Source of the DNA: Nosema muscidifuracis
Lineage: Eukaryota; Microsporidia; Nosematidae
NCBI GenBank assembly: GCA_028335825.1
Contig: JAIOKI010000025.1
Span: 248,001-312,000 of the forward strand
Length of the DNA: 64,000 nt
Reading direction: 5' to 3'
Shown: in pieces, positions 61,667 through 64,000 of the stretch
Layout: each line of letters starts with the position of its first letter
Position numbering within the stretch: position 1 is the stretch's first letter
Made by a program: the position numbers and the translations under genes
Notes under the pieces: generated by a model
What the model saw: only the letters and a program-made list of their open reading frames with translations
What the model was told of the DNA's origin: nothing
Databases searched by the model: none

Positions 61667-63292
61667 TTAAAGATCGTTTATATTCAAGTTTGTTGCTTCG
61701 TAAAATGTTTGAAGATATTTTTTCTCAAAATTATCTTCTGAGTATTTCAAGATCAAATTTTCATCAACTATTGATTTATCACTTATCAATTGAGAAATAA
61801 ATACAGGCATTATCAAAGAATGATCTAAAATGAAATTTTGACTTTCGTTAATAGTTCTATAATAAACTTCCTCAGTAAAAATATTTAACTTTGTCATTAT
61901 TGAGTAATCTTTGTTATCTGATAAATTCATTTTTTCATTTACAAACGCAATTGATAAGATCTGATTGAACTCTTTGAAAAAATCTAATTCATCATTCAGA
62001 TTATTTGCAATATCACATAATTCAGAAAAGAGCAGAGTATTATATAAAGTGAATCTAATACTCTCATAATGAGAATTTATATGATTAGTAATATTTTTAA
62101 TATCAATATTATCACTATTTTGATAATACAAATAATCCTTAAACTGAGATTTTGTAATTATAGCTAAACTATATAGAATGTTAATTAGAATTATTCCCTT
62201 GTATGAATCTTTATTGTTCAATATATTTTTTAAGACTGTTGTATATATTTCACTTCCTTTTAATATATTCATTAGTCTATTTATATCAAATAAAGTTTCC
62301 CAATTTATTTCAGTAACTATTAAGTAATAATTTTTTATCCCTTCGAATTGATCTTTTGATATAGTTAGACATTCAAGATTTTTATCAACTGATATTTCTT
62401 CATCATATAAATAACATATTGAATTCCAAATTATATTTTTTTCATTTATTTTCAAATCTATTTTTCTTGTTAACCTAATATTTTCGGATTCCATATTTGT
62501 TCTTTTAAAAATAAAGTTGTCTGTAGCTTTATCAATTATTTTCAAAATCAAATCTATTTTTAACAATTCAAAGTTGAAATTTTTAACAAATTTCAAAAAT
62601 ATATCTGAACCTTCTTCTGAAATAATATTATTCTTGATATAAAAATATCGAAAATATTTAGTTAAATCAAAAGATCCTATATTAAATTTTAAAAAATACA
62701 ACAGATTTTTTTCTCCGAATATAACGAGGTTAAATAATTCTTTATCATAATTTTCAACAAAATAATCTATGTATTCTATTTTTTTCTCAAACGTACATGA
62801 TGCAAATTTTAAATCATTTCTAATAATAGATTTATAATTCAGATATTCTCTTTTACTTTCATCATAGTTTTCGATCATGTGAGTATAAGATGATAGATTT
62901 TTCAAAAATTCATAAAGATACATCTCATTCTTATATAAATTATCATTTTCTACTATAAAAATATATTTTATTTCTCTATCTCCAAAAGAATACAACTGTT
63001 GAATTATTTTCGCTTTTAAGGATTCTTTAAGATTTAAATCCTCATCTAAATGTTCATCCAACTTAATAACGACAGGGTTCGTTATTCCATGAAGCTTATC
63101 AAATCTTTTTATTACTATTTCTGAACGATTTAATTCAATTATATGAATTATATAATTTTCGTCTAAATCTAAGCATGCATAATCTCCTGTATTCAATTTA
63201 TCCTGAATCTTCTCTAATAGCTGATTTTGAATATTATAATGTAGTTCAAGTAATTCTGATAATACTAAAGTAAAAAGTAAAAATAATTTCAT
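61667..63292 (-). CDS. secreted protein, paralog of 53987 (family A)
   Basis: Unrecognised, 541 residues. A clear signal peptide (MKLFLLFTLVLSELLELHYN) precedes a helical, Ile/Asn/Lys-rich body. The C-terminal half aligns with 53987 (see there), and the near-equal length supports common origin by an old duplication; the N-terminal halves have diverged. No CCC motif precedes the ATG, unlike its paralog. Likely secreted into the host-facing space; function unknown. Confidence 0.85.
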   Translation of the reverse strand: MKLFLLFTLVLSELLELHYNIQNQLLEKIQDKLNTGDYACLDLDENYIIHIIELNRSEIVIKRFDKLHGITNPVVIKLDEHLDEDLNLKESLKAKIIQQLYSFGDREIKYIFIVENDNLYKNEMYLYEFLKNLSSYTHMIENYDESKREYLNYKSIIRNDLKFASCTFEKKIEYIDYFVENYDKELFNLVIFGEKNLLYFLKFNIGSFDLTKYFRYFYIKNNIISEEGSDIFLKFVKNFNFELLKIDLILKIIDKATDNFIFKRTNMESENIRLTRKIDLKINEKNIIWNSICYLYDEEISVDKNLECLTISKDQFEGIKNYYLIVTEINWETLFDINRLMNILKGSEIYTTVLKNILNNKDSYKGIILINILYSLAIITKSQFKDYLYYQNSDNIDIKNITNHINSHYESIRFTLYNTLLFSELCDIANNLNDELDFFKEFNQILSIAFVNEKMNLSDNKDYSIMTKLNIFTEEVYYRTINESQNFILDHSLIMPVFISQLISDKSIVDENLILKYSEDNFEKKYLQTFYEATNLNINDL

Positions 63293-64000
63293 AAGGATTA
63301 AAATTTTTTTGTTTAAATATTTTTAAAATTTAAATTAAAAAGTTTTCATAGAAATTTAATTTTAAAAATTTTCTACATAGAAAACATTGAAACAAATAAT
63401 AGTATAAATAGATAATTAGATTAATATAAATTAATTAATTAATTAAAAAAAATTTCGTTTTTTGAGCAACGTTTATATATTTACAAAATATAAATTAAAA
63501 ACACTTTCAACAATAATTTATTTTCTTTGGAAGTTATATTAATAAGTTAGTGACCATATAATCTTATTTAAAATATATAAAAGAACACGTTGTTTTTAAT
63601 TTATTTAAAAATAAATTTGACATATTTTATGAAATTAAAAAAAAGTTTGTTTAATATTTTAAACATATTCTTATTATTTTAATAAAGTTCTAAACTTATT
63701 TACACAAATCTTTAATCTGAGACTTTATTTATAGTCAGTCTTTTAGTTACATTAAATTTGCAATATTATTAATTTGTTAAATTAGACTGAAAAAAGGAGA
63801 CTTAGATAGCTAATATATAAATTTTTTTTCAAGTTATCTAAACAAAATAATTAGAATATTTATGAATATTATCTTATTAAATTATAATTTTTAAAAAAGT
63901 TTTCTTATACTTTGGATAAATTAAGAGAAATAAATAATAAAGACATGGCGTAATAAAATTTATTTTTTTTTATTTAATAAAACTTATGCAATCGCTTCTA
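63293..64000. other. gene-free interval to the end of the window
   Basis: AT-rich, closed in all frames, no clear repeat. Nothing further is seen. Confidence 0.6.

Overview
The window reads as the nuclear genome of a microsporidian. The DNA is very AT-rich, every gene is a single open frame with no visible intron, the proteins are short or stripped-down eukaryotic types, and many starts lie directly behind a CCC/CCCC tract, the start-proximal signal known from microsporidia. That signal is clear at about 17 genes here, and at six of them it picks an internal ATG over the longest open frame. I cannot name the species from sequence alone. No rRNA and no complete tRNA gene were seen.

Layout. 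Region 1 (1-13 kb, all plus strand) is gene-poor and holds six short single-anchor proteins that form a lineage-specific tandem family (2438, 4329, 7166, 8002, 9905, 12334). Region 2 (13-23 kb) holds two paralogous zinc-ribbon proteins, three large anchored or secreted proteins of unknown function, a solo LTR and several decayed coding stretches. Region 3 (23-48 kb) is the conserved core: a kinesin with a C-terminal WD40 domain, SAR1, an ARM-repeat protein resembling GID5/ARMC8, a RAD21/REC8-type cohesin kleisin, an NTE-like phospholipase, an ABC half-transporter, a Sel1-repeat chitin-synthase regulator, an M1 aminopeptidase and a VRG4-like GDP-mannose transporter. Small secreted proteins are scattered between them, and most intergenic gaps carry their own private minisatellite. 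Region 4 (48-64 kb) is gene-poor again. It has a short, broken LTR retroelement with identical LTRs, a membrane-anchored HECT ubiquitin ligase, two diverged paralogous secreted proteins (53987 and 61667), two other unknown secreted or membrane proteins, and integrase fossils.

How the genes fit together. The core genes cover secretory traffic and cell-wall building (SAR1, VRG4-like, Sel1 protein), ubiquitin-dependent control (GID5-like, HECT), chromosome and microtubule biology (kleisin, kinesin), lipid turnover (NTE-like) and peptide handling (M1 peptidase). The flanks are accessory DNA in which families of anchored or secreted proteins expand while decayed genes and retroelement fossils accumulate. 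The most unusual items are the six-gene anchored family, a 743-bp LTR element whose primer-binding site continues for 50 nt into a tRNA-Ala complement with an apparent inosine-34 signature, the GID5-like gene, and the membrane-tethered HECT ligase.
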